This document shows, one piece after another, positions 44,047 to 52,482 of a stretch of DNA of 64,000 nucleotides. Origin of the DNA: CALNYX01 sp942490925 (GTDB lineage: Bacteria; Chlamydiota; Chlamydiia; Chlamydiales; JAAKFR01); assembly GCA_942490925.1 (NCBI GenBank), contig CALNYX010000017.1, positions 1,240,001 through 1,304,000 of the forward strand, in the 5' to 3' direction. Both the position numbers and the translations under genes were made by a program. Numbering within the stretch: the first letter of the stretch is position 1; each line of letters starts with the position of its first letter. A model generated the notes under the pieces. The model was not told the origin of the DNA and searched no databases. It saw only the letters and a program-made list of their open reading frames with translations.

Positions 44047-44982
44047 ATGTCTAAGAAAATTCTCGTTACTGGAGGAGCCGGCTTCCTCGGCTCCCACCTC
44101 TGCTCTCTGCTGATCAATCAAGGCCACTGCGTTACATGTGTTGATAATTTCTACACCGGTAGTCAACAAAATGTCGCAAAACTCCTCGACCACCCGCAAT
44201 TTGAACTCATTGAACATGACATCTGTCAACCGCTTTACATTGAAGTCGACGAAATCTACAATCTGGCATGCCCCGCCTCACCCTTTCACTACCAAAACGA
44301 CCCTGTACAAACCACTAAAGCTAGCGTACTTGGGGCGCTTAATTTGCTAGAGCTAGCAAAAAAGACAAAAGCCAAGATTTTGCAAGCCTCTACGAGTGAG
44401 GTATATGGCGACCCAACAGTGCATCCTCAGGAGGAGAGTTACTGGGGGAATGTCAATCCAATCGGTATTCGAGCCTGTTACGATGAGGGGAAACGGTGTG
44501 CTGAAACATTGTTTTTTGACTACCACAGGCAGTATGGCCTAGATATTCGTGTTGCTCGTATTTTCAATACATATGGCCCTAATATGCACCCAAATGATGG
44601 ACGTGTCGTCTCGAATTTTATTGTGCAAGCCCTACAAGGTGAGCCTATTACAATATTTGGCAGCGGAAGCCAAACACGCTCTTTCTGCTACTATTCTGAT
44701 TTGATTGCGGGTCTTGTTATGCTGATGAACAGCAGCTTTACAGGCCCGCTAAACATTGGAAACCCTTACGAGTTCACGATGCTTGAACTGGCAGAAAAAA
44801 TCTTAAGTATCACAGGGTCAAAATCTAAGATTGAACACCGTACTCTGCCTGAGGATGACCCGAAACAGCGGCAGCCAAATATTGATAAAGCGTTAGCTTT
44901 GGGCTGGTCTCCTCAAGTCTCTCTGGAAAAGGGCCTTAAGTCTACGATTGAATACTTTGAAAAACTGGTTGTTTATGCCTAA
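44047..44982 (+). CDS. uxs: UDP-glucuronate decarboxylase (UDP-xylose synthase)
   Basis: A 311-residue extended SDR. It has VTGGAGFLGSHL, YNLACPASPFHYQ, STSEVYGDP and RACYDEGKR with the Tyr/Lys pair, all typical of UXS rather than general epimerases. It converts UDP-glucuronate to UDP-xylose. The divergent ugd supplies its substrate. An in-frame GTG at 44011 would add 12 residues but coincides with the -35 box, so the ATG at 44047 is preferred. The stop overlaps the start of the next gene by 8 nt. Confidence 0.92.
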   Translation: MSKKILVTGGAGFLGSHLCSLLINQGHCVTCVDNFYTGSQQNVAKLLDHPQFELIEHDICQPLYIEVDEIYNLACPASPFHYQNDPVQTTKASVLGALNLLELAKKTKAKILQASTSEVYGDPTVHPQEESYWGNVNPIGIRACYDEGKRCAETLFFDYHRQYGLDIRVARIFNTYGPNMHPNDGRVVSNFIVQALQGEPITIFGSGSQTRSFCYYSDLIAGLVMLMNSSFTGPLNIGNPYEFTMLELAEKILSITGSKSKIEHRTLPEDDPKQRQPNIDKALALGWSPQVSLEKGLKSTIEYFEKLVVYA

Positions 44983-45961
44983 GAAGATTTTAGTGACAGG
45001 CGCTGCGGGTTTTATTGGATTTCATACGGCTTTGGCATTGAAGAAGCGGGGTGATGAAGTCTTTGGGCTAGATAATTTCAATGACTACTACTCACCCGAT
45101 TTGAAAGAGCAGCGGGCAAAGTTGCTCGCAGAAGCAGGAATCGAGGTGGTTAAAGGTGATGTGAATGATCCTGAGCTGCTTTCTACCCTTTTTGAAAGAG
45201 GTCCAACTCATGTGCTTCATCTTGCAGCGCAAGCTGGAGTTCGACATGCTCGTAAATATCCAGAGGCATATCTCAAAAGCAATATTGATGGCTTTCTTGC
45301 GATCCTTGAGCAATTGAAAACACGACCTGAAATTCCGCTGATCTATGCCTCCTCTTCATCAGTTTATGGAACAAATGAAAAGGTCCCATTTTCAGTTGAT
45401 GATCGAACAGACTCTCCAGCTAACTTGTATGCAGCAACGAAAAAAACAAATGAGCTACTAGCCTATAGCTATCATCATATCTATGGAATTAAGACTACGG
45501 GCCTGCGCTACTTCACTGTTTACGGTCCTTGGGGACGTCCTGATATGGCCTACTATCTTTTTACAAAATCCATCTTGGAAGAGCGTTCGATTCATCTCTT
45601 CAATCACGGCAAGATGTGGCGTGATTTCACTTATATCGATGATATTGTGGCAGGAACAATCGCTGCTCTCGATTTGAGTGCTCCCTATGAACTTTTTAAT
45701 CTAGGCAATCACCGCTCTGAAAAACTCCTCGACTTTGTGAAAATTCTAGAAGAGCTCTTGGAGAAGAAAGCTACGCTGATTTTAGAAGGGCCTCGAGTTG
45801 ATGAAGTAGAGAGAACCTACGCGGATATCGAAAAATCACGTCAGCTACTGAACTATAGACCTACTACAAAATTGAAAGAGGGGCTTGCTCAGTTTGTAGA
45901 CTGGTATTGTGCAAAGACTAAGGGCAAGGCTTCAGTGATGTCAGATGCGACCATGCAGTAA
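44975..45961 (+). CDS. UDP-glucuronate 4-epimerase
   Basis: A 328-residue extended SDR. It has KILVTGAAGFIGFH, DNFNDYYSPDLK, AAQAGVRHARKYP, SSSSVYGTNEKVPF, YAATKK and YTVYGPWGRPDMA-type motifs (here FTVYGPWGRPDM), which are hallmarks of this epimerase. It makes UDP-galacturonate from UDP-glucuronate. It overlaps the UDP-xylose synthase gene by 8 nt. Its last 15 or so residues go beyond the usual end and run antisense to the nnr gene (73-nt overlap), which marks the right edge of the sugar island. Confidence 0.93.
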   Translation: MPKKILVTGAAGFIGFHTALALKKRGDEVFGLDNFNDYYSPDLKEQRAKLLAEAGIEVVKGDVNDPELLSTLFERGPTHVLHLAAQAGVRHARKYPEAYLKSNIDGFLAILEQLKTRPEIPLIYASSSSVYGTNEKVPFSVDDRTDSPANLYAATKKTNELLAYSYHHIYGIKTTGLRYFTVYGPWGRPDMAYYLFTKSILEERSIHLFNHGKMWRDFTYIDDIVAGTIAALDLSAPYELFNLGNHRSEKLLDFVKILEELLEKKATLILEGPRVDEVERTYADIEKSRQLLNYRPTTKLKEGLAQFVDWYCAKTKGKASVMSDATMQ

Positions 45962-47391
45962 GAAGTTTCGCTATGCGCTGCATATTCACCGGCAAGTCCA
46001 TGCACATGCACACCTAAAATAGCTGCCTTCAAAGGATCGTGCGTCTGAGCTAGAAACGCTGCAATAACCCCTGTCAAAACATCACCACTACCTGCTGTAG
46101 CCATCCCAGGATCGCCAGTGATTGAAATATAGGGCGTCTTGCCTGGATGGAAAATGAATGTAGGCGCTCCTTTCAACACAAGTGTCACCTTCTTGCTCTC
46201 GCTAAATTGATGGCAAAGGGTGAGCAGTTGCTCAAATGACTCGGTCTTTTCAATCCCTAGCAATCTTTTCATCTCACCAATATGGGGTGTCATAATGGTT
46301 TTTGGTGGAACATCAATCCATTTAGCTGCCAAAAGAGTAAGTGCTTCCGCATCGATCACACACGGCTTATCTATTTTTGGTAATACAGCTTCTAAAATGC
46401 TACGTGCTTCGGTTGAGGTACCAATTCCTGGCCCAATAAAAACGGCAGAAGCTTTTTCCATGGCATGTAGAATTTCATCTGGTGTTTGATACCCTTGACG
46501 AATCACCTCGTACGGGGCATGGCCCAGTTCTGACTCCATACCTGCTGGATGAAGGAGGCGAACAATTCCTGCTCCAGCGCGCAGTGCAGAAAAACTTGCC
46601 AAAATCGGCGCTCCTGGCATTCCAGGCGAGCCACCAACCCCGATGACGTAACCTGTTTCATATTTATGGCGTGTACGCTGAACCTTTGGAAAATACTTCT
46701 CGATCAATGCCTCTTGGATCAATTCAAAGTCTCCCTGGGCCTGCTCAATTGCCTCTTTGCCAAGACCAAAATCAAAAACGGAGATACGCCCCATATAGTT
46801 CCAAACATCACCTAAAAAACAGCCACTTTTGGGCAAACCAAGAAAGAGTGTATGTAAAGCCTCAATAGCAACACCGCCAACCTCTCCAGTTGTTCCATTG
46901 ATGCCAGACGGGACGTCGACAGAAATGATAGGAAGCTTTGACTGATTGGCTTTTTCAATGGCCTCTTTTAGAACACCTTCGACCTGACCATGAAAGCCCG
47001 TTCCCAAAATTCCATCGATGAGAAGCTGCGCTTTTTTAAATTGAATTTCTTGAGCGCTCTCAATGTTTTGAATGACCCCGCCTTTCTCTTGAAACCGGTT
47101 GGCTTGCAGTTGACAGAGCACACTACTTTTTTCTAGAGGAGCGAAGGCAAGTGCTTTGACATGAAAGCCTCCTTCAAGAAGGATCCTGCCAGCAACGTAA
47201 GCATCTCCAGCATTGTTCCCTGAGCCGCAAAGCAAAATGATAAGAGGCTCAATATGCAAATCAGCAACGTAGCGCTGCACAAGCTCAGCAACACCACGTC
47301 CAGCTTCGTTCATGAACCGCTCTTCACTCGCGCCCTTATCATAGGCAAGTTTTTCAACGCGGGCCATCTCTTTTGCTTTGACACTCTTCAT
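45889..47391 (-). CDS. nnr: Bifunctional NAD(P)H-hydrate epimerase / ADP-dependent dehydratase
   Basis: A 500-residue fusion of the two NAD(P)HX repair enzymes. The N-terminal epimerase has GSGNNAGDAYVAGRIL near residue 55 and DGILGTGFHG. The C-terminal ribokinase-like dehydratase has GSPGMPGAPILAS, DAEALTLLA, MTPHIGEMKRLLG and the GDPGMATAGSGDVLTG active-site loop. It repairs hydrated, inactive NADH and NADPH. It overlaps the photolyase gene by 4 nt. The last residues run antisense to the UDP-glucuronate epimerase tail. Confidence 0.94.
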   Translation of the reverse strand: MKSVKAKEMARVEKLAYDKGASEERFMNEAGRGVAELVQRYVADLHIEPLIILLCGSGNNAGDAYVAGRILLEGGFHVKALAFAPLEKSSVLCQLQANRFQEKGGVIQNIESAQEIQFKKAQLLIDGILGTGFHGQVEGVLKEAIEKANQSKLPIISVDVPSGINGTTGEVGGVAIEALHTLFLGLPKSGCFLGDVWNYMGRISVFDFGLGKEAIEQAQGDFELIQEALIEKYFPKVQRTRHKYETGYVIGVGGSPGMPGAPILASFSALRAGAGIVRLLHPAGMESELGHAPYEVIRQGYQTPDEILHAMEKASAVFIGPGIGTSTEARSILEAVLPKIDKPCVIDAEALTLLAAKWIDVPPKTIMTPHIGEMKRLLGIEKTESFEQLLTLCHQFSESKKVTLVLKGAPTFIFHPGKTPYISITGDPGMATAGSGDVLTGVIAAFLAQTHDPLKAAILGVHVHGLAGEYAAHSETSYCMVASDITEALPLVFAQYQSTN

Positions 47392-48629
47392 AATTTCACT
47401 TTGAGCGATTGCTTAAATAATTTCAGTGTTTTTTCTCGTGCTTCAGCATGATCGACAATTGGATCGACTGGCTCATGATTTGTATATTCGGGACACCATG
47501 TGCGGATATAAATGCCTTCTGGATCAAATTTCTTTCCCTGTGTCACAGGGTTAAATATTCTAAAATAGGGAGCAGCATCAGCGCCGCAACCGGCAACCCA
47601 TTGCCAATTTGCTCCGTTATTTGCTCTGTCGGCATCGACTAAATGTTTCCAAAACCACTTCTCTCCCTCCCTCCAATCAATAAGCAGATCTTTGATCAAA
47701 AATGAAGCTACGATCATCCGCACACGATTATGCATCCAACCTGTATGTTTCAACTCTCGCATTCCTGCATCGACAATGGGATAACCTGTTTTTCCCTCTT
47801 GCCAAGCATGTAAAGCGGCTTGATTTTTCTCCCATGGAATTTTTTTATAGCGCTCATTTAGAGGCTCTGTTTGAAGCTTTGGAAAGCGAGAGAAGAGATG
47901 ATAACAGAATTCGCGCCACCCAATTTCTGAGAGGAAACTGGCTGCTGATTTTCCAGAAACAGCACGCCAAATTTGCCTAGGGCCAACCTCTCCAAAGTGA
48001 AGATGAGCTGAGAGTCGTGAAGTTCCCTCTTGCATTGGGAAATCGCGCGCACTTTGATATGAAGCGAGTTTTTTGCTGACAAATTGCTTCAATCGTTTTT
48101 GCGCTTCTTGCTCACCAGGTTGCCAAAATGAGTCAAAAAGAGGGTCGGGAGCGACTGCCTTGGGCAATGGGTCTGAGCGCACTTTAATCAAAGTTGCGAT
48201 GTTCGGTTTAGGAAGAGACTTTGGAATTTCTATTGTCTGTAAAGCCTTCTTCCAAAAAGGGGTGAAGACTAAATAGGGTTTTTCCATTTCATATGGCTCT
48301 AGTAAAAGTGAGCCATTATAGGAAAAGATCTCAAGACCTGGAATCTTCAATTCTTTGTCATTATTGAGATAGAGACGAGTGATCTTGTGCTCTTTAGCAA
48401 GTTGCTTGATGACTGTTTTGGCTTCACCAGAGCGGTAGCAGAGTTTATCTTGTATAGAGCTTAAAAAACTCTTCAGACTCTGGCTAACCCACCATTTTTG
48501 AGAAGGACCTAGTGTCTTATCTTCAATGTAAAGCGCAATAACAGCCTGATTTTCTTTTGCTGCAAAGTAGAGAGCTGGATTGTCTTGAAGTCGTAGATCG
48601 TTTCTGAGTAAAACAATTGCACGCGTCAT
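47388..48629 (-). CDS. phr: Deoxyribodipyrimidine photolyase / cryptochrome family
   Basis: A 413-residue protein. The N-terminal photolyase domain starts IVLLRNDLRLQDNPAL. The FAD domain has WREFCYHLF, GYPIVDAGMREL, HNRVRMIVASF and NNGANWQWVAG followed by APYFRIFNPVTQG. It would repair UV-induced pyrimidine dimers with light. It lies in a tight block with overlapping starts and stops (nnr, phr, SDR, mreC), which suggests one transcript. Slightly shorter than E. coli PhrB (472). Confidence 0.93.
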   Translation of the reverse strand: MTRAIVLLRNDLRLQDNPALYFAAKENQAVIALYIEDKTLGPSQKWWVSQSLKSFLSSIQDKLCYRSGEAKTVIKQLAKEHKITRLYLNNDKELKIPGLEIFSYNGSLLLEPYEMEKPYLVFTPFWKKALQTIEIPKSLPKPNIATLIKVRSDPLPKAVAPDPLFDSFWQPGEQEAQKRLKQFVSKKLASYQSARDFPMQEGTSRLSAHLHFGEVGPRQIWRAVSGKSAASFLSEIGWREFCYHLFSRFPKLQTEPLNERYKKIPWEKNQAALHAWQEGKTGYPIVDAGMRELKHTGWMHNRVRMIVASFLIKDLLIDWREGEKWFWKHLVDADRANNGANWQWVAGCGADAAPYFRIFNPVTQGKKFDPEGIYIRTWCPEYTNHEPVDPIVDHAEAREKTLKLFKQSLKVKL

Positions 48630-50017
48630 ATCGCAATCTCTTTTACCAACCCCTTAAAAATCAAGCGATGAATTGGGAGTAACATATACCAATAGAGATA
48701 TCCAAAAATACCTTTGGGTCGAAAACCAACTGTTTGCACAATTTCAGCTTCCTTAACTTCGAAATCAAGCCATGCTTCACCAGGGATACGCATTTCGGCA
48801 TAAAGAGTCAATTTTTCTGGGCCTACTGCTACGACACGCCAAAAATCGAGAGCATCTCCAACATGTAGCTCTGTTGGATGGCTTCTGCCACGTCGCAGAC
48901 CAACGCCCCCACATAACTTGTCGATAAAACCCCGAAAGCTCCAAGCCCAATTCATCGAATACCAACCAGAATACCCTCCAATAGAGAAAAGTCGCGCTAA
49001 AGTTGCTTCCTTATCAGTAAATGGGGCTTTATAGACCTCTTTGATACAACCGCGCTCTGGCAATTCGTGGTAGGGTGAAAGGTCTGGTAATAGCTTACTC
49101 ATGACAATTGCGTCTTTCCAGCTCGAGAAAACTTCACTCTCCTCATTACGCTTTAGCGCACGTCTAATTGCCTCTTCATAGGACATACATGTGTGCGGCA
49201 GAACTGTTTCAATTTTATGATCCAAGCAGACGGCTTCACTTCTCAAGCTATCTACAAGTGAACTTGCAAGGGCAAAATTCGTTGCTGTGACAAAGTAAAG
49301 CCAGTAGGAGCTAAGTCGAGGAGTCAACACTGGAACAGTTAAAATAAAGCGTTTGAGCTCTCTCTCATGTGCTAGTTTTAACATCATCTGCTTATAGGTT
49401 AAACAGTCAGGTCCTCCTATATCGAAGGTGTGATCAAAACACTCTTTGTTAAGTAGCGCTGCTTGTAGGTAGTAGAGCACATCATAAATGGCGATAGGCT
49501 GACATCTGTTGTTGATCCACTTGGGAGCAACCATTGCTGGCAAATGTTCAACGAGATCATAGACGATCTCAAAACTTGCACTTCCAGAACCAATTACAAT
49601 ACCTGCGCGGAAAATAGTGCACGGAATTGGGCTTTTCTTAAAAATCTCTTCGACATTATGACGGGATAAGAAATGCTTTGAGAGGCTTTTTCCTGTTGTC
49701 AACGCTGAAAGATAGAGGATTTGTTTCACATTTGTTTGCTTCAACAGGTCAACAAATCGCTTAGCACACCGTTTTTCTTGCTCCAAAAAATCTTCTTTGG
49801 ACGAACTCATGCTATGCACGAGATAGTAAACTGCATCAATCTCTTTTGGAAGTGCCTTGAGTGTATGAAGATCCCCTTGCAAAATTTCGACTTCTTTGGG
49901 GAGTTTTAAACGCGTCTGACTGCGTACTAGTGCAATGACATGGTGTCCAGCTGCAAGGAGAATTGGAATTAAACGTGTTCCAATGTAGCCATTTGCACCA
50001 GTAACAAGCACTCTCAT
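48626..50017 (-). CDS. NAD(P)-binding SDR with DUF2867-like C-terminal domain
   Basis: A 463-residue protein. Residues 1-300 form an atypical SDR: VLVTGANGYIGTRL, YYLVHSMSSS and FRAGIVIGSGS. Residues about 310-463 match the DUF2867 pattern: GGVGLRRGRSHPTEL, GDALDFWRVV, EAWLDFEV and GFRPKGIFGYLYW. The substrate is unknown; relatives are often next to photolyase genes, which fits here. It overlaps phr and mreC by 4 nt each. Confidence 0.87.
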   Translation of the reverse strand: MRVLVTGANGYIGTRLIPILLAAGHHVIALVRSQTRLKLPKEVEILQGDLHTLKALPKEIDAVYYLVHSMSSSKEDFLEQEKRCAKRFVDLLKQTNVKQILYLSALTTGKSLSKHFLSRHNVEEIFKKSPIPCTIFRAGIVIGSGSASFEIVYDLVEHLPAMVAPKWINNRCQPIAIYDVLYYLQAALLNKECFDHTFDIGGPDCLTYKQMMLKLAHERELKRFILTVPVLTPRLSSYWLYFVTATNFALASSLVDSLRSEAVCLDHKIETVLPHTCMSYEEAIRRALKRNEESEVFSSWKDAIVMSKLLPDLSPYHELPERGCIKEVYKAPFTDKEATLARLFSIGGYSGWYSMNWAWSFRGFIDKLCGGVGLRRGRSHPTELHVGDALDFWRVVAVGPEKLTLYAEMRIPGEAWLDFEVKEAEIVQTVGFRPKGIFGYLYWYMLLPIHRLIFKGLVKEIAI

Positions 50018-50976
50018 TCGGGTTGGTATCCCACTTTTGGAACGATTAGAACTGTTTGGACTGAATCCAAGTTTTTGACAACTGCTGCTGCGTCAATTTC
50101 ATAGGAGTAGGCTCCCTCGCGCAGAGGGTAGACTTTTGTGACTTCTGCAACTTTAAGGCCAACTGGAAAAACACCATCCATTCCCGTGGTGACGAGGAGA
50201 TCTCCCTCTTGAATAATCGGCATCGCTGTCAGTGGAGAGCTTTCATCAAGTGGCTTACCTGTACGTAACTCACGTGCTGGTCCAAAACTGTCTGCAAAAT
50301 CGTAGTTGAAGCCAAGGCCGCGTATGCTCTGAGTGCGATTACGCCATAGGGGCGCTCCCGCTCCTTGAATCACTCCTTTTGCTAAATACCATGCAGCAGC
50401 ATCACCTACGTATTCTTGGCGTAACCTTTCAAGCACTTTTTGATCTTCAGAAGATTTTACGCAGCTCAGCAAGGCATCAATATGTTCGATAAAGGTTGCG
50501 CTTTGCGGTCGTCCTCGGACAGCGCGTACTGAAGGCTTAAGCCCCATGTCAGTGATCAAGCGAATGCGCGACTGTCTTTTCCCGACGTAGTCAACGATTC
50601 CAACGACTGCATTGCCCACGAGTACTGGACTATTCTGATCAATAATTCCACGCCCATTTTCACTTCCAACATCGACCCAAAAACCACTCATCCAACTGCT
50701 AGGATCGCGATAGATTACATGGGCTGGCAATACATTTTCTTGTTGAACCAACTCGCCCATGTTCAATAAACCGCGCAATTTTCCAATTTCAATGCGCAGT
50801 AGGTGATTTTCAGCTTCGAGCTTCTGGACTTGAGAATGTTCAGCGTGACTTTTCCATACAGGGGAAAAAAGTGCGATGAGCCGAACGCGCCCTTTTTCAA
50901 CCATCCAAAGTGGAAGACTCAAAAGTAAAAAGAGGGCGCCTGCAAGCAATAAATACTTTCGATAGGCCTTTTTCAT
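50014..50976 (-). CDS. mreC: Rod shape-determining protein MreC
   Basis: A 320-residue membrane-anchored protein. A single N-terminal segment (about residues 9-27) is followed by a coiled coil (about 45-70) and two beta domains with FWVDVGSENGRG, VLVGNAVVGIVDYVG, SRIRLITDMGL and GDLLVTTGMDGVFPVGL. It organises cell-wall synthesis with MreB; Chlamydiales use MreB in place of FtsZ for division. The aminotransferase-mreC neighbourhood agrees with Chlamydia as I remember it. The start overlaps the stop of a small gene (ATGA). Confidence 0.92.
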   Translation of the reverse strand: MKKAYRKYLLLAGALFLLLSLPLWMVEKGRVRLIALFSPVWKSHAEHSQVQKLEAENHLLRIEIGKLRGLLNMGELVQQENVLPAHVIYRDPSSWMSGFWVDVGSENGRGIIDQNSPVLVGNAVVGIVDYVGKRQSRIRLITDMGLKPSVRAVRGRPQSATFIEHIDALLSCVKSSEDQKVLERLRQEYVGDAAAWYLAKGVIQGAGAPLWRNRTQSIRGLGFNYDFADSFGPARELRTGKPLDESSPLTAMPIIQEGDLLVTTGMDGVFPVGLKVAEVTKVYPLREGAYSYEIDAAAVVKNLDSVQTVLIVPKVGYQPE

Positions 50977-51137
50977 GCAGAGCTTTTTTTGAAACCTTTG
51001 ATTAATGCCGGCCTTGGATCTTTCAGCACAATTTGCACCAGAGCGTCATTTTTGCCCTCTCTAACCCACAAGGGGTTAGCTTCGGCCTTCAAATTTAGCT
51101 CTAACGCAAATTTCACTAAAATCTCCAAAACCCTCAT
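50973..51137 (-). CDS. Small protein of unknown function (54 aa)
   Basis: A 54-codon frame fills the gap between the aminotransferase and mreC exactly: the ATG at 51137 follows the upstream stop after 3 nt, and the TGA overlaps the mreC start as ATGA. The peptide is MRVLEILVKFALELNL... with KDPRPALIKGFKK near the end; the N-terminal part is amphipathic and the rest basic. There is no known motif. The gene packing, with coupling on both sides, argues that it is real. It could be a regulatory leader peptide of mreC or a small membrane-associated protein. Confidence 0.65.
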   Translation of the reverse strand: MRVLEILVKFALELNLKAEANPLWVREGKNDALVQIVLKDPRPALIKGFKKSSA

Positions 51138-51140
51138 TAA

Positions 51141-52289
51141 TCAGAGGCTTCTTTTAATCGCTGTTACAAGACTTTCTACAGCTTTTGCATTCACTCCTGC
51201 AACATTAATCCGTCCATCTTGTGGCAAATAAATCGCATACTCTTCACGCAATCGATCTACTTGTTTTGCACTCAGGCCGATATAGGAAAACATCCCGCAC
51301 TGTTTTTCTAAAAATGTGGCTCCAAGCTGCTCCATCAAAAGCATACGCATCTGTGAAATGCGCTCTCTCATCGATGTGAGCTCTGCAAGCCACTGCTCTT
51401 TTAACTGCGGATTCATCAAAATGAGTTTGACAACGCGTGCTCCATGACATGGGGGATTTGAATAAATACCGCGAATGATCACTTTGATCTGACTTCCCAC
51501 TTCTGCAAGATGAAGTCCACACGCCACAAAAAGAGCGCCTGTCCTTTCAGCATAAAGCCCAAAAGATTTCGAATGTGAAACACAAACTGCAAACTGCATC
51601 CCCTCTTGTAAAAAGAGGCGGATTGCAAAAGCATCCTCAGTGACGCCATGCCCAAATCCTTGGTAAGCAAAATCAAATAGGATGAAGAGCTCTTTCTCTT
51701 TCACTTTTTGACAGATCTTTTCCCATTCGGCTACTGATGGATCACACCCTGTTGGATTGTGACAGGCCGGCTGTAACAAGAGTACGCTACCTCGCTCCAT
51801 CGTGTTGATTGCCTGAATTGTTTTCTCCAAATCAAAACTGCGCGTCTCAGCATTATAGTAAGGGAAAGTTTCTGTTGTAAAGCCAGCATGGGTAAAGATA
51901 CGTTCATGATTGTCCCACGTGGGATTGGAAACATAGAGCTTTGTAAAGCCGCTTTTCCTCAAAAACTCTGCGCAGATACGTAAAGCGCCTGTTCCACCAA
52001 CAGTTTGAGTCCCATAGACAGCAGCCTCCGTTCCAAAGACGAGCTTGTTGGTCTCGCGCACATAGTCGGGATCTCCGTCGATTGGGAGATAGTCTTTGCT
52101 CTTTTCATCTCGTAAAAGAGCCTCTTCCGCTTTTTTTACGCTCGCAAAAAGATGGGGCTTAAGCTCATCTGTTTTATAGGTCCCAACCCCAGCATTGATC
52201 TTCTCTGGGCGGGTTTCCTCTTTAAAGGCAATATTGAGCCCTAATATTGGGTCTCTAGGGGCTAAAGAAATCTCTTCAAAAAAATCCAT
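51141..52289 (-). CDS. tyrB: Aromatic amino acid / aspartate aminotransferase
   Basis: A 382-residue PLP-dependent class I transaminase, near the usual 396. The lysine that binds PLP lies in SHSKSFGLYAERTGAL, and GVGTYKTDELKP, LLQPACHNPTGCDPS and the RINVAGV end match the AspC/TyrB family. It exchanges amino groups between aspartate or aromatic amino acids and 2-oxoglutarate. It is upstream of the 54-codon gene and mreC and is the first gene of this minus-strand block, divergent from tRNA-Ala. Confidence 0.92.
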   Translation of the reverse strand: MDFFEEISLAPRDPILGLNIAFKEETRPEKINAGVGTYKTDELKPHLFASVKKAEEALLRDEKSKDYLPIDGDPDYVRETNKLVFGTEAAVYGTQTVGGTGALRICAEFLRKSGFTKLYVSNPTWDNHERIFTHAGFTTETFPYYNAETRSFDLEKTIQAINTMERGSVLLLQPACHNPTGCDPSVAEWEKICQKVKEKELFILFDFAYQGFGHGVTEDAFAIRLFLQEGMQFAVCVSHSKSFGLYAERTGALFVACGLHLAEVGSQIKVIIRGIYSNPPCHGARVVKLILMNPQLKEQWLAELTSMRERISQMRMLLMEQLGATFLEKQCGMFSYIGLSAKQVDRLREEYAIYLPQDGRINVAGVNAKAVESLVTAIKRSL

Positions 52290-52359
52290 AAGCCGCGAAG
52301 CTTAGCAGAACTACCAATTGTTTTAAAACCTTTGAGCTGTTATTTTCCTCACTCCTTAT

Positions 52360-52432
52360 GGGGCGTTAGCTCAGTTGGTAGAGCGCAACAATGGCATTGT
52401 TGAGGTCAACGGTTCGACTCCGTTACGCTCCA
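52360..52432 (+). tRNA. tRNA-Ala(GGC)
   Basis: A cloverleaf is clear. The acceptor arms are GGGGCGT and ACGCTCC with one G-T pair; the D arm starts GCTC; the anticodon stem CAACA/TGTTG encloses ATGGCAT with anticodon GGC; the T loop carries GTTCGAC. The discriminator is A, and CCA is not encoded. Confidence 0.95.
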
Positions 52433-52469
52433 AAAAATCATTTACATTTCTTCTCTTTCTTTCCTATAG

Positions 52470-52475
52470 TATAAT
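52470..52475 (+). promoter_or_regulatory. Consensus -10 box TATAAT, 7 nt before the symporter ATG
   Basis: TATAAT lies 7 nt upstream of the ATG at 52483 and overlaps an earlier ATG at 52474. No good -35 box is seen. If used, the mRNA would be leaderless. Confidence 0.35.
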
Positions 52476-52482
52476 GATTGCC

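Noticed and set aside
50989..51231. 80-codon plus-strand frame opposite the small gene before mreC
   Set aside because: It is antisense to the well-packed 54-codon gene and the aminotransferase end and has no ribosome-binding site.
52375..52482. Upstream extension of the symporter gene into tRNA-Ala
   Set aside because: The in-frame TTG at 52375 is inside the tRNA; the protein similarity begins at MNKRFF (52483).
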